This document shows, one piece after another, positions 27,535-36,424 of a stretch of 52,173 nt of DNA (position 1 is its first letter; the number at the start of each line of letters is the position of its first letter). The position numbers and the translations under genes are program-made. The notes beneath the pieces are model-generated. The model did not search any database and was not told the origin of the DNA. It worked only from the letters and a program-made list of their open reading frames with translations. This DNA comes from JBMNOI01 sp050942995 (GTDB lineage Bacteria; Chloroflexota; Anaerolineae; UBA1429). The stretch is taken from positions 1 through 52,173 of the forward strand of contig JBMNOI010000004.1 of the NCBI GenBank assembly GCA_050942995.1, written 5' to 3'.

Positions 27535-29016
27535 TCAGTATGCACCGACACCGCGCAGCACGGCGCCTACTGTGCGAAACAGTAATCGTATATCCATCCA
27601 TATGGAGCAGTTGCGAATATAGGCCATGTCCAGGCGCACCCGCTCATCGTACGACAGATCGGCGCGCCCGCTGACCTGCCACAGTCCGGTAATGCCGGGC
27701 TTGACGGTGAGCAGGTTAGTCCCCCACTTTCCATAGCGCTCATGTTCTTCCGGCGTGATCATGCGCGGGCCCACGATACTCATCTCCCCACGAAGCACAT
27801 TGATCAACTGCGGGATCTCGTCCAGGCTGGAGCGCCTCAATATGTGCCCTACCCGGGTAATTCGGGGGTCGTTATTCATCTTGTGGTTTCGCTCAAAGGC
27901 CTGACGCAATGCCGCATCCCGTTTGAGCCACTCGTCGGCATTGACAACCATGGTTCTGAACTTGAATGCGTCGAATTCATGGCCGTGCAGGCCCAGAACC
28001 CGACGCCGGTGGAACACCGGCCCCGGTGAATCGAGTTTGATGAGCAGCGCGATAATCAGAAGGAACGGAGATGCCAGCGTCAACCCCAGCAGGGCGATCG
28101 AATAATCCAATGCGGTCTTGAATATGGCGTGCATGCCGCTGATGCGGGTGCATTCCGGGCTGAGCAGCGGTATCCTCGCGGGGTGTGTCATTCGTATATT
28201 CGTCGAGATCAGGTCAAATAGCCCTGTCGAAAGGTGCAGGGCGATACCCCGCCGCATGCAAGCCCGGAACAGATCGGGCAGCCATGTGCGCGATAACGCT
28301 TCGGCGGTCACGATCACGTCGGTGATACGTTCCTCGTCGATCAACTCGTTCAGCGCCTCGACCGACTCTGGTATCCGCAGGCCGGAACCGGCCCCTGCCT
28401 CAGCTCCCGGTGTGTCATCCACTATGCCTGTGAGGCACAGGCCGGTATTGGGTACGGTCCGGATCTGCTCGGCGATGGCCTGCCCTTCTTCATCGGCTCC
28501 TATCAGCACAGCCCGCCGTTCCAACCCCGCAACCGAAGCGGCCGAACCGATCCTCCCGACCAGCAGACGCAGCAGATGGCGCCCCAGAGCGATGGCGCCC
28601 ATGCCGAGCAGCCAGATGAGTAACAATCCGCTCTGGCTCATCCTCATCGCAGGATATACCTGCCCGGCGAACAGTATCACGATGACGCTCATTGTGGTCG
28701 CGTGGATGATACGGTCGACCTCATCACGCCCGGCGATGAGGTCATCCCGATACAGCCCCGTCGCGGCAAACACCGACAGCCAGAGAGCCATGATGGGCAG
28801 CAGGATGATGCGAGATGGGAGTGTCGTCTGGGTGAGGATGGGGACGAGGGATTGCAGGATCTCTGCCTCTGCGATCATATCGCTCAACAGCATTGTGGTG
28901 GCAAGCGCCAGTATGTCGACGACGAGCCGTGCGATACTCCGTGTCCGTCGCCAGCCCTGTCGGGGACGCGATGCAGCGCCCACCACTTGAAGGGTGGCCT
29001 CTTGTCTTTCGGTCAT
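27535..29016 (-). CDS. Undecaprenyl-phosphate sugar-phosphate transferase (WbaP/WcaJ type)
   Basis: 493 residues. Four to five N-terminal TM segments, a Rossmann-like middle (RRAVLIGADEEGQA, residues 167-180) and the catalytic domain from about residue 300: FKTALDYSIALLGL, KFRTM (352-356), RSSLDEIPQL with the Asp-Glu dyad D399-E400, MSIVGPRM, VKPGITGLWQVSGR. All hallmarks of the polyprenyl phosphoglycosyltransferase that starts repeat-unit synthesis are present. It overlaps the radical SAM gene upstream by 4 nt and is followed by the co-polymerase/kinase. It is the probable initiating enzyme of the operon. Confidence 0.92.
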   Translation of the reverse strand: MTERQEATLQVVGAASRPRQGWRRTRSIARLVVDILALATTMLLSDMIAEAEILQSLVPILTQTTLPSRIILLPIMALWLSVFAATGLYRDDLIAGRDEVDRIIHATTMSVIVILFAGQVYPAMRMSQSGLLLIWLLGMGAIALGRHLLRLLVGRIGSAASVAGLERRAVLIGADEEGQAIAEQIRTVPNTGLCLTGIVDDTPGAEAGAGSGLRIPESVEALNELIDEERITDVIVTAEALSRTWLPDLFRACMRRGIALHLSTGLFDLISTNIRMTHPARIPLLSPECTRISGMHAIFKTALDYSIALLGLTLASPFLLIIALLIKLDSPGPVFHRRRVLGLHGHEFDAFKFRTMVVNADEWLKRDAALRQAFERNHKMNNDPRITRVGHILRRSSLDEIPQLINVLRGEMSIVGPRMITPEEHERYGKWGTNLLTVKPGITGLWQVSGRADLSYDERVRLDMAYIRNCSIWMDIRLLFRTVGAVLRGVGAY

Positions 29017-30683
29017 TGCATCGAATTCCCGCTGCGCGGATTCGCCGCCAGTGTGTTAATCGGTCTGCCCAGAACCCATTTCAGCTGCTCTATGCCGATG
29101 CCGACGGCCAAACGCACGGCGTCCAGGCTGTTAATGCCCCGCAGATAATTCAGAATCGGCCCCGGACGCAGGGCCCATTCGCGAAAGGCCCGTCGGGCAT
29201 GTTGCTCCAGTTGCTCCGCCGTGAGGTTTGGATAATCCAGCACGGTTGAGCGATCCATGTCTACATCCTCCCAAGATGTGCCGGGACGGAACCAGCCGTT
29301 GTCGATCACCTCCATAAAGAAGGGGGTGCCCGGATGGGGGGCGGCAATGTGGAACAGCGCCAGATCCAGCGGCAACCGTTTGGCCAGATCCACCGTCTGT
29401 CGGATGGTTGCCTCGGTCTCACCCGGCAGGCCGATGATAAAATACCCCCAGTTCTTGATCCCGGCCCGGCGCGCCTGCCGCAGGGCGTTCTCGACCTGCT
29501 CCATCGGGTACCCTTTGTTGATGTGCCTCAGGATTTTTTCACTGCCCGATTCGATCCCCCAGGAGATGAGCCAGCATCCGGCCCGGGCCATCATATCCAG
29601 CATCTCGGCGTCGACATAATCCACCCGGCTGTTGCAGGTCCAGCGGATATCGAGCCCTTCGTCGATGATCATGCGGCACAGCCCCATCACCTGGTCGCGA
29701 CTGACGGTGAACAGATCGGCGTACATGTGGATATTGCGGATGCCCAGGGCGACGATCTGCCGCAGCTCGCGCATAATGTTCTCCGGTGAACGCACACGCA
29801 CCGTCTGCTGATAGTTCACATGCTTGATGCAGAATCGACAGCGGGCCGGGCAACCCCGACTGGTGACGACAAAGGTGTAGGGGCCTTTGAGCATGGGGAT
29901 CCGATAGGCCCGTAACGGAAGCAGGCGATGCATAGGCAGGGGCAGCTTGTCCAGGTCGGCGATAAACGGGCGATGGGCGTTGATGATCAGCTCGTCCCCC
30001 TGTCGCCATACCAGCCCTTTGATGTCCTGGACGCCGGTGACCGGCGCCCAATCGCCATCGGCCTCGCGGAATATCTCCCGGACCCATCCGGGGGACGGGC
30101 GTTCCTCTAGCGTATCGATCAACTCGCGCACGGTCAGCTCGGGTTCGCCGCGCAGCACGAAATCCAGCGTGGGATGATCTCTCATGCTCTCACGCGGCAT
30201 TGGAGTCACGTGTGTGCCAAAGGCCACGGTGCGCGCCCCGATGGTTTTGGCCAGAAAGGTGCCGTACATGTCGTTAAGCAATGTAGGGGCCGTTACCTGA
30301 GTGATATAGTAGCGCGGCCGCTTTTCACGTATCAGCGCCTCGAACTGCCCCCAATCCATACGTGTGGCGATAGCATCTACCACCTCGACGGTATAATCTG
30401 GATGAAGCATGGCCGCGATCTGAGCCAGCGATACCTGCGGCCAGATCATCCCCTCGCGCGAGCGCCGGCCGACACGATGCTGCGAGCGGATCCAGATTCC
30501 CCCATCGGGGGCGGGGGGATTCACCAGCATCACATCCACGCCGCTCTCCCGCTCCGGGCCGCGCACGCGGGCCAGCGCATCCCCCATATCCGGAAACGCC
30601 GGCGCTTCGGGTGGGGGAATGGGACGAACTCCCCGGTTGAGGTGTGCTCGTTCTCGGTTGCCCGTCATCATCGCATCCCTCAT
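29013..30683 (-). CDS. B12-binding-type radical SAM protein
   Basis: 556 residues. The N-terminal ~150 residues resemble a cobalamin-binding domain (VDVMLVNPPAPDGG, WPQVSLAQIAAML, YTVEVVDAIA) but the DxHxxG histidine motif is absent, as in many members. The radical SAM core has VTSRGCPARCRFCIKHV with C278, C282 and C285 binding the 4Fe-4S cluster, and NWGYFIIGLPGETEATI later. The class includes methyltransferases, ring-forming enzymes (BchE) and hopanoid enzymes (HpnJ). The substrate is unknown. Here it overlaps the initiating transferase downstream and a membrane GT2 upstream by 4 nt each, so a role in modifying a sugar, lipid carrier or membrane lipid for this glycan is inferred. Confidence 0.85.
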   Translation of the reverse strand: MRDAMMTGNRERAHLNRGVRPIPPPEAPAFPDMGDALARVRGPERESGVDVMLVNPPAPDGGIWIRSQHRVGRRSREGMIWPQVSLAQIAAMLHPDYTVEVVDAIATRMDWGQFEALIREKRPRYYITQVTAPTLLNDMYGTFLAKTIGARTVAFGTHVTPMPRESMRDHPTLDFVLRGEPELTVRELIDTLEERPSPGWVREIFREADGDWAPVTGVQDIKGLVWRQGDELIINAHRPFIADLDKLPLPMHRLLPLRAYRIPMLKGPYTFVVTSRGCPARCRFCIKHVNYQQTVRVRSPENIMRELRQIVALGIRNIHMYADLFTVSRDQVMGLCRMIIDEGLDIRWTCNSRVDYVDAEMLDMMARAGCWLISWGIESGSEKILRHINKGYPMEQVENALRQARRAGIKNWGYFIIGLPGETEATIRQTVDLAKRLPLDLALFHIAAPHPGTPFFMEVIDNGWFRPGTSWEDVDMDRSTVLDYPNLTAEQLEQHARRAFREWALRPGPILNYLRGINSLDAVRLAVGIGIEQLKWVLGRPINTLAANPRSGNSMQ

Positions 30684-31888
30684 ACGCTCCCGTTTCCCGC
30701 CTGATCGAGGCTGGCCAGCGTCTCACGACGGCTCAGGTCCTCCAGAATACGCATAACCAGCCACGAGATGGCCAGCTGCAACCCCACCAGGATCATCATC
30801 GCGCTGCCCAGCATATAGAGCCACAGACGGTCTACCGGCCAGCCGTTGAGCCCCAGCGTAAAGATGATCAGTCCCATGGCGCCGCCAATCGCCGCTGTCA
30901 GCACGCCCATCCATCCAAAGTGATAATCCAGCGCGGCTTTGAACAGTGGCCTGCCCAGCAATCCGTGGCGCACAGGGCGCCGGTGAAACAGCGACACGAG
31001 GTAATTGAACGTGGCGCCCAGGGCGAACACGCTCACTCCCGATACGGCCAGTACCAGTGTGGCAAACACCCCCAGCACCCCCCACGGGTTCAGTGACGTG
31101 ATCCCCTGTATACGGGCGATCACCAGGGCGATGCCGATGAGCCCCGCCAGCGCCAGGTTCCCCAGGCCCAGCATCCCCAGAATGCGCACCGGATTGTAGC
31201 TCAGCGCCGTCCACATGATGATGTGAAAAAAGCGGCCCCCATCGCGCAGCACACTCAATTTGGAGCGGCCCACCCGCTCTTCGTAAGGAATGGGCACCTC
31301 GATCATCTTGATCTGTTCGTGCAGTGCTCGGGTGCTCATCGCCGGCGTAAAGTGAAGCCCGTCGGGCAGGGGGTAAAGGTGGCGCAGGATGTCTTTGCGC
31401 AGAATGCGCATGCCGCTGGCCGAGTCGGTGACGCGGGCATTGCCCACGAGGCTGAGCAAGCCGGCGAAGAGCTTGTTGCCTATCCATCGGGTGGCCGGCA
31501 TTCTCGATTCTGAGCCGGCCATACGCGTGCCGATGACGATATCGGCATCATGTTCGACGGCGGCTTTGTACAGTTGGGGGAGCGACTCGGGTGGATAGGT
31601 GCCGTCTGCATCGAGAAAGGCCAGCCATTCGCCGCACGACTCGCAGAATCCGGTCTTGAGAGCGGCTCCATATCCGCGATTGACCGGATGACACACCAGG
31701 TGAACCTCGGGAAAGCGACGGACGACTTCGGCGGTGCGATCGCATGAGCCGTCGTCCACCACAACCAGCTCCAGATCGTCCAGGCCCACCCCCATAAGCT
31801 CTGGCTTGACGGCCAGCACGCGGCGGACGATCCGTTCGATTCCTTCCTCTTCATTCATCGCCGGGATCACCACTGAAAGCGTGGTCAT
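30680..31888 (-). CDS. GT2 glycosyltransferase with C-terminal membrane domain
   Basis: 402 residues. N-terminal GT-A domain: LSVVIPAMNEEEGIERIVRR, LVVVDDGSCDRT, PVNRGYGAALKTGF, LDADGTYPPESL (metal site) and VGRSKLSVLRDG, the pattern of polyprenyl-phosphate glycosyltransferases. Four TM segments follow from about residue 240. Such enzymes load a sugar onto polyprenyl phosphate at the inner face. The ATG at 31888 has GGGAGGATAC upstream; the 31900 start is less likely. It is the second gene of the operon, coupled by 4 nt to the radical SAM gene. Confidence 0.86.
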   Translation of the reverse strand: MTTLSVVIPAMNEEEGIERIVRRVLAVKPELMGVGLDDLELVVVDDGSCDRTAEVVRRFPEVHLVCHPVNRGYGAALKTGFCESCGEWLAFLDADGTYPPESLPQLYKAAVEHDADIVIGTRMAGSESRMPATRWIGNKLFAGLLSLVGNARVTDSASGMRILRKDILRHLYPLPDGLHFTPAMSTRALHEQIKMIEVPIPYEERVGRSKLSVLRDGGRFFHIIMWTALSYNPVRILGMLGLGNLALAGLIGIALVIARIQGITSLNPWGVLGVFATLVLAVSGVSVFALGATFNYLVSLFHRRPVRHGLLGRPLFKAALDYHFGWMGVLTAAIGGAMGLIIFTLGLNGWPVDRLWLYMLGSAMMILVGLQLAISWLVMRILEDLSRRETLASLDQAGNGSV

Positions 31889-31903
31889 GTATCCTCCCAA
31901 ATC

Positions 31904-32668
31904 TCAGTAATACACTATCGTCTGCTCTATCGGTTCATCTCCAGATTCGCCGATCACCTTGATCACTCGAGCCGGAACTCCGGCCACTATCGTATGCGGT
32001 GGCACATCACGCGTGACGACGGCGCCGGCGGCTACCACGGCGCCCCGTCCCACACGTACTCCGTCGGTGATTATCGCCCCCGCCCCGATCCATACATCGT
32101 CCTGAATGACGATCCCCTCTGCTGTGATGCCCTGTTCGACAAACGGGCGGGTGGGGTCATCGAACACGTGGTTGACGGCCAGGATCTGTACCATGGGCGA
32201 GGTGTATACCCGATCGCCGATGGTGACGCCTCCCTGGCCACGAATGACGTTGAATTCGCCGATCAGACTGTCGCGCCCTATCCGAATCCCCGCATGGGGC
32301 AGCTTGCGAAAGTTGTAGACGTGCAATACGGCATGGTGCATGACGCACGTCCCTTCGCCGATTTCGATGCCGTTCGGGCTGGCATGCAGATAGACGCCAT
32401 AGTCCAGATAAGTGCCGTGATGAAGGGTGATGTTCTTTGGTTGGGCCAGGCGCACGTGATTCTCGATGGCGGCCCATCCCCGCAGGTTGAGGATGAATCG
32501 ATAGGCCAGGGCGCGCAGCCCGATGCCGACAATGCCGGGGATCCAACCGAGTATCAGGGTGAAAGTTTGTTCTAAAAGATAACGGCCCACCCCTGTCGAG
32601 TGGCCCCGCATATAAAATTGTACCCGTCGCAATGCGGCACTTGCTTCGTGCCCACCGGGCAAGGACAT
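31904..32668 (-). CDS. Left-handed beta-helix acyltransferase (acetyltransferase, WcaF/maa-like)
   Basis: 254 residues. From about residue 75 the protein shows hexapeptide repeats: IEIGEGTCVMHHAVLHV, IRIGRDSLIGEFNVIRG, VTIGDRVYTSP, IVIQDDVWIGAGAIITDG, VRVGRGAVVAAGAVVTRDV. NHVFDD provides the likely catalytic histidine and VAGVPARVIKVIG closes the helix, as in maltose/colanic-acid O-acetyltransferases. It probably acetylates a sugar of the glycan with acetyl-CoA. It is the first gene of the minus-strand operon; the ATG at 32668 has AGGAG 11 nt upstream. Confidence 0.87.
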   Translation of the reverse strand: MSLPGGHEASAALRRVQFYMRGHSTGVGRYLLEQTFTLILGWIPGIVGIGLRALAYRFILNLRGWAAIENHVRLAQPKNITLHHGTYLDYGVYLHASPNGIEIGEGTCVMHHAVLHVYNFRKLPHAGIRIGRDSLIGEFNVIRGQGGVTIGDRVYTSPMVQILAVNHVFDDPTRPFVEQGITAEGIVIQDDVWIGAGAIITDGVRVGRGAVVAAGAVVTRDVPPHTIVAGVPARVIKVIGESGDEPIEQTIVYY

Positions 32669-33337
32669 GCTGATACACTCTCCTCACAAGTTGTCCCGGC
32701 AGGAAACGGTATGGCGTCGGGTGAGCGATGCTCAGAGATAGGGGGTGACGTGATCTGTCATGACGGGGGCATGCAATGGCATGGCACGGTGTCGATACAG
32801 CGCCATGTCGCCAGTTCGTATAAGGAGTAAAGTCGATACGTCGAGGGTTACGATCCGAGAGCGATGAGGATTCGTTTCGGGTTCGGCAGGTAGTGTGGGG
32901 AGACGTTGCCTGTCTAAAATATGTGTGGAAAGGGCTTGTCGGTCGGATCAGAGTGGGTCAATGCCGAGATGATCCCGACAGATCGGGACTGTACCTCTTC
33001 AATAATACATGAGCAAGGTATATCCTGGGTAACAAAGGCGTTAACGTTCAGTTGTGTGCTTTGAGAGAGGGCTGCGAAAAAGCTCTCACCCTCATCTGGG
33101 CTCGACGCAGGCAGTTGTCAGGGGGGATGATCTGGAACGGTTATACTCGAAATCGCCGATTTTGCAAACGACAGGTTGACCTGTTGTAGAAGAAGCCGCA
33201 TAATACACACACCATCGAGTTTGCGATGGAGATGCTCGACGGTGCGAGGCGATCTCGGGGAGATCCGTCATTACGTTGTGCTCCTGGTGCAGGTGAGATG
33301 CCCCATGGATGGCCCGCCACCGATGGAGGTTGCTGCC
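32669..33337. other. Divergent intergenic region
   Basis: This stretch separates the minus-strand polysaccharide operon from the plus-strand TPR gene. It contains the promoter at 33176-33204 for the plus gene and its leader of about 125 nt. For the minus operon I found no convincing -35/-10 pair. TATTAT on the minus strand at 33007-33002 lacks a -35 partner. A small dyad TCCCGA-caga-TCGGGA lies at 32973-32988 without a T-run. I see no credible gene here. Confidence 0.6.
33171..33204 (+). promoter_or_regulatory. Sigma-70-like promoter with overlapping palindrome
   Basis: TTGACC at 33176-33181 and CATAAT at 33199-33204 are separated by exactly 17 nt and precede the TPR gene by about 130 nt. 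The -35 box lies inside the perfect inverted repeat ACAGGT-TG-ACCTGT (33171-33184), the right size and place for a repressor operator. The regulator is not identifiable. Confidence 0.6.
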
Positions 33338-34900
33338 ATGACGCACTGTCCTTCCTGTGGCCGGGAGCCGGCCACAGGTGCTGCGATATGCGACCATTGC
33401 GGGCACGAGACAGATTCGTCTGAAAAAGATCCCGCCGAACCAGACGTCAGAAGGCGCACACCGACGGCGCTATGGTTTGTCCTGGGCAGTGGGGTCGTGG
33501 TCGTTATCGCCATGGTGCTCGCTTTGATGCGAGGGCGGATCTCTATTTCTACTACGCCTTCATCTGCGCCCCCCCCTACCGCCAGAATCGCCTCTGTGCC
33601 GACACGGAATACCTCTGCATTCCTCGACCCTGCCGTGTCCCGGGTCATGACCTCTCCACGGGTATACGATCATGACAGCCTGATCGAGCTTGACGAGGCG
33701 CGCTGGTATTTTAGCGATGCGGCCGTGACGGTCGCTGATGAGAAACTGGCCGTGACCGGAGATCAACCCTGGGCAACATGGTGGGGGACAGTACGTACCT
33801 TTAAGGAAGGGGATGCTGTGCTGGTGTTGTTTCAGCCCGGCGTCGGCTCCCAATTCGAGTTTCATTTCGAACGAGGTGATTGGGCCACCCCAGATTATCG
33901 ACGCTGGGCATTTCATGGCAGCACCCGCTTTGAGATGAGTATCTGGGAGGGAGCCAACCCTCAACGTTGGGGGGAGTTGGTCGGACAGCTCAGCCCCGAT
34001 CCGCAGGCGTGGTACTATCTGCTACTCGGCATGGATCTGGATGGCGAATTTGTGGCCTTTGCCTGGGAGCAGGGAGAAGCGACGCCACAGATCGCATATC
34101 GTCGTCGATTGGACGAGAGCTGGTCCGGCCCGGGCTGGGTGTTCGGCATGGGGGCTAACCGCGGAAAGCTGTTCATCGATGAGGTGACCGAGATCACATT
34201 TGCCGATGTGCGCGACGCGGGCCGTGCCGACGAGCATTTTTGGGATGCGCTGGTGCTCATCGATCAGCAGGATCCCAGTGGCGCTCTGGACAAGTTGGAC
34301 GCGGCGATTCGGCCGGATCCGGATCAGCCCGTTTACCTCTATTATCGAGGGATGACGCTGTGGAGAATGGGGCGGCTGGAGGGCGCCCTGGCCGATTTGA
34401 CCCGCGCATCGACACTGGACCCGAACAATGACGCGTATTGCCGGCAGCTGGCCTGGTTCTATGCCAGGGAGTTGAACGATGCGGATCAGGCTCGAACGTA
34501 CATGGAACGGGCTCTTTCGCTGGCGCCGCTGGAGGCGAGGAATTATCGACTGCGGGCCTTGATCTTGCGCGATACTCAGGACAGCGCACAGGCCGCTCTG
34601 GCCGATTTCAGCCAGGCGATCGAGCTATCTCCCCTGGAGGCTGAACTCTACCGTCTACGCGGTGAGACGTACAATCTGCTGGGTGACTATGCGGCCGGCC
34701 TGCAGGATGGCATCGAGTGCGCTGAGCGACAGCCGGAAGATGCCGCGTGCTACCTGCAACAGGCGAGAAGCTATGTCGGCCTGGATGATGAGGCCGGCGC
34801 TGTAACGGCTTACAAGCGCTTTCTGGACACCACCGATGATATCATCTGCCTGGGATGTCGGGAAGAGGCCCTGACCTATATCGCGGGCGTTGACGAGTGA
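33338..34900 (+). CDS. Zinc-ribbon / TM / beta-sandwich / TPR membrane protein
   Basis: 520 residues. The N-terminus has a zinc ribbon (CPSCG and CDHCGH; C4, C7, C18, C21). Residues about 43-66 form one TM segment. A Ser/Pro-rich linker leads to a domain of about 170 residues (LDEARWYFSDAAVTVADEKL ... GMGANRGKLFIDEVTEITF) that looks like a concanavalin/LamG-type beta-sandwich. The C-terminal ~200 residues hold TPR repeats (PVYLYYRGMTLWRMGRLEGA, LYRLRGETYNLLGDYAAGL, ACYLQQARSYVGLDDEAGA). The ATG at 33338 has GGAGGT 8 nt upstream, while the longer ORF start at 33176 lies inside the promoter. Topology suggests the ribbon in the cytoplasm, and the sandwich and TPRs outside. A scaffold or sensor role is inferred only. 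Confidence 0.78.
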   Translation: MTHCPSCGREPATGAAICDHCGHETDSSEKDPAEPDVRRRTPTALWFVLGSGVVVVIAMVLALMRGRISISTTPSSAPPPTARIASVPTRNTSAFLDPAVSRVMTSPRVYDHDSLIELDEARWYFSDAAVTVADEKLAVTGDQPWATWWGTVRTFKEGDAVLVLFQPGVGSQFEFHFERGDWATPDYRRWAFHGSTRFEMSIWEGANPQRWGELVGQLSPDPQAWYYLLLGMDLDGEFVAFAWEQGEATPQIAYRRRLDESWSGPGWVFGMGANRGKLFIDEVTEITFADVRDAGRADEHFWDALVLIDQQDPSGALDKLDAAIRPDPDQPVYLYYRGMTLWRMGRLEGALADLTRASTLDPNNDAYCRQLAWFYARELNDADQARTYMERALSLAPLEARNYRLRALILRDTQDSAQAALADFSQAIELSPLEAELYRLRGETYNLLGDYAAGLQDGIECAERQPEDAACYLQQARSYVGLDDEAGAVTAYKRFLDTTDDIICLGCREEALTYIAGVDE

Positions 34901-35112
34901 GATACCTCGCTCCGGCTGTTCTCTCTCACCGGCGGGCATTTCGATAACGGAACGGGCGCGCTGTCCGTCCATCTCCGGATGTCGGGCCGAATCCGCCGAT
35001 CGATTCTTCGAGCCGTCCGCCTCTTGATGTTTTGTCCTCCTTTGATTCCCATATGATTCCTATGATTTGCGCTCCGTCCCGGCGGAGCATTGCGTGCTCG
35101 CGCACACCCAGG

Positions 35113-35142
35113 AGAGGCAGGCGCATCGCCTGCCTCTTTTTT
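35113..35142 (+). terminator. Intrinsic terminator after the TPR gene
   Basis: AGAGGCAGGCG and CGCCTGCCTCT form a perfect 11-bp stem with a CAT loop, and the stem runs into TTTTTT (35137-35142). It lies about 210 nt after the TPR stop codon and faces the plus direction only. Confidence 0.85.
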
Positions 35143-35270
35143 CTCCCTCATGACACTTCAAGGACCATAATCACCGATCGAATCCTCCCCTGACGACCGG
35201 TACGTCGTCTATTTCTCGATTTCTCGTCTAAGGTGTTTTGGCATAATATTGCCGGTTACTTGTTTAATCA

Positions 35271-35299
35271 TTGAATTATTGATCAATTTAGTGTATTAT
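35271..35299 (+). promoter_or_regulatory. Candidate promoter of the second glycan cluster
   Basis: TTGAAT (35271-35276), a 17-nt spacer and TATTAT (35294-35299) lie in the AT-rich segment about 250 nt before the first gene of the cluster. The long leader would contain the dyad at 35478-35499. Confidence 0.5.
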
Positions 35300-35477
35300 T
35301 AAAGGAATAGACGGCGCCATGTGACCAGGTCCCCCCTTCGGCTCAATGGAATCGTAAAAGATCTCTCGTGGCCCTTTTTTAACCTGGTAGAGATTCCTCA
35401 TTCACGATTTGTATACCTTGATGAAGTATGATGATGAATAAAGGTCGGTCATTATCACATTGTTCCTGTGGGGGGAC

Positions 35478-35499
35478 ATCTTTTCGACAAGGAAAAGAT
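35478..35499 (+). promoter_or_regulatory. Perfect 8-bp dyad in the leader
   Basis: ATCTTTTC and GAAAAGAT flank a 6-nt loop, 53 nt before the ATG of the first cluster gene. It could be an operator or an mRNA hairpin. There is no T-run, so it is not a terminator. Confidence 0.35.
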
Positions 35500-35552
35500 C
35501 TGGCTCAGGGTGAGCGTAATCCTCTCAATAGCTGCTCAGGAGACTCACCATA

Positions 35553-36404
35553 ATGAATCGTACAATATCTAGAAGTACAGATCATCTCTGGCAGGATCTG
35601 AACGGCCGGCTTTTCGGCCGCCCAACAGTGAGCGTCATCATCCCGGCCCTTAACGAGGCCGAGAGCCTGCCCCATGTGTTGCCGCGCATCCCCGATGAAT
35701 GGGTGGATGAGGTCATTCTGGTCGACGGGTACTCGCATGACGACACCATCGAGGTGGCTTGCAGTCTTTGTCCCAAGACGCGCATCGTGCTGCAACAGGG
35801 GCGTGGTAAAGGGGCGGCCATTCGCAGCGACTTTATCGCCGCCACCGGAGATATCGTCATCACCATGGATGCCGACGGCTCCACCGACCCGCAGGAGATC
35901 CCTGTATTCATCGGTACGCTGGTGTCGGGCGCCGATTTCGCCAAGGGGTCGAGGTTCTTGTAGGGAGCCGGCACCGACGACATGCCACTCTATCGTCGGC
36001 TGGCGAATCGAGGGCTGACCCTGCTGGCCAATCTCATCGCCGGAACCCGCTATACCGATATCACCTACGGCTACAACGCCACATGGCGGCGTCATGCCGA
36101 TGCACTGGCTCTGGATATCGACGGGTGGGCCAGCGAGATCATCACCAACCTGTGCGTCGCCCGCAAAGGCCTGCGCGTGGTCGAGGTGGCCAGCTTTGAG
36201 CAGCCGCGTGTCGCCGGTGAGGCCAAATTGCGCGCCTTTTCCGCCGGCTGGACGATCCTCAAGGCCATGCTTCGCGAGCCGTTTCGCCGGGATGTTCGTC
36301 CTCGACCGATTGACGAGGCTCCCCTGATCACCCGGGAGTGCGATCGACAGCCGGCTATGGAGAATGTCACCGTGCAGCAAATGGCGTCCATGCAAAGGAC
36401 CTGA
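35553..36404 (+). pseudogene. GT2 glycosyltransferase interrupted by in-frame TAG
   Basis: The frame codes for 283 residues of a DPM-like GT2 (VSVIIPALNEAESLPHVLPR, DEVILVDGYSHDDT, GRGKGAAIRSDF, TMDADGSTDPQEIP, DFAKGSRFL). A TAG at 35961-35963 (codon 137) stops it, and the same frame continues with GAGTDDMPLYRRLANRG and the rest of the domain (DITYGYNATWRRHADAL). In relatives the position after GSRF(L/V) is usually Gln, so a single C-to-T change (CAG to TAG) explains the stop. The start has AGGAG 10 nt upstream. A truncated 136-residue product would lack the second half of the catalytic domain. Confidence 0.85.
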
Positions 36405-36424
36405 GTGGCCCCGGGAGATCGATC

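Larger units (their letters stand above)
34901..35552. other. Intergenic region between the TPR gene and the second glycan cluster
   Basis: It contains the terminator at 35113-35142, a small GC hairpin GCTCCG-tcccgg-CGGAGC at 35071-35088, the promoter at 35271-35299 and the dyad at 35478-35499. The segment from about 35200 to 35470 is clearly richer in A and T than the genes around it. I see no credible coding frame. Confidence 0.6.

Noticed and set aside
32973..32988. Hairpin TCCCGA-caga-TCGGGA as a terminator
   Set aside because: No T-run follows on either strand and the stem is short.
32990..33030. Minus-strand promoter for the polysaccharide operon around TATTAT at 33007-33002
   Set aside because: No acceptable -35 hexamer occurs at 16-18 nt; the operon promoter remains unidentified.
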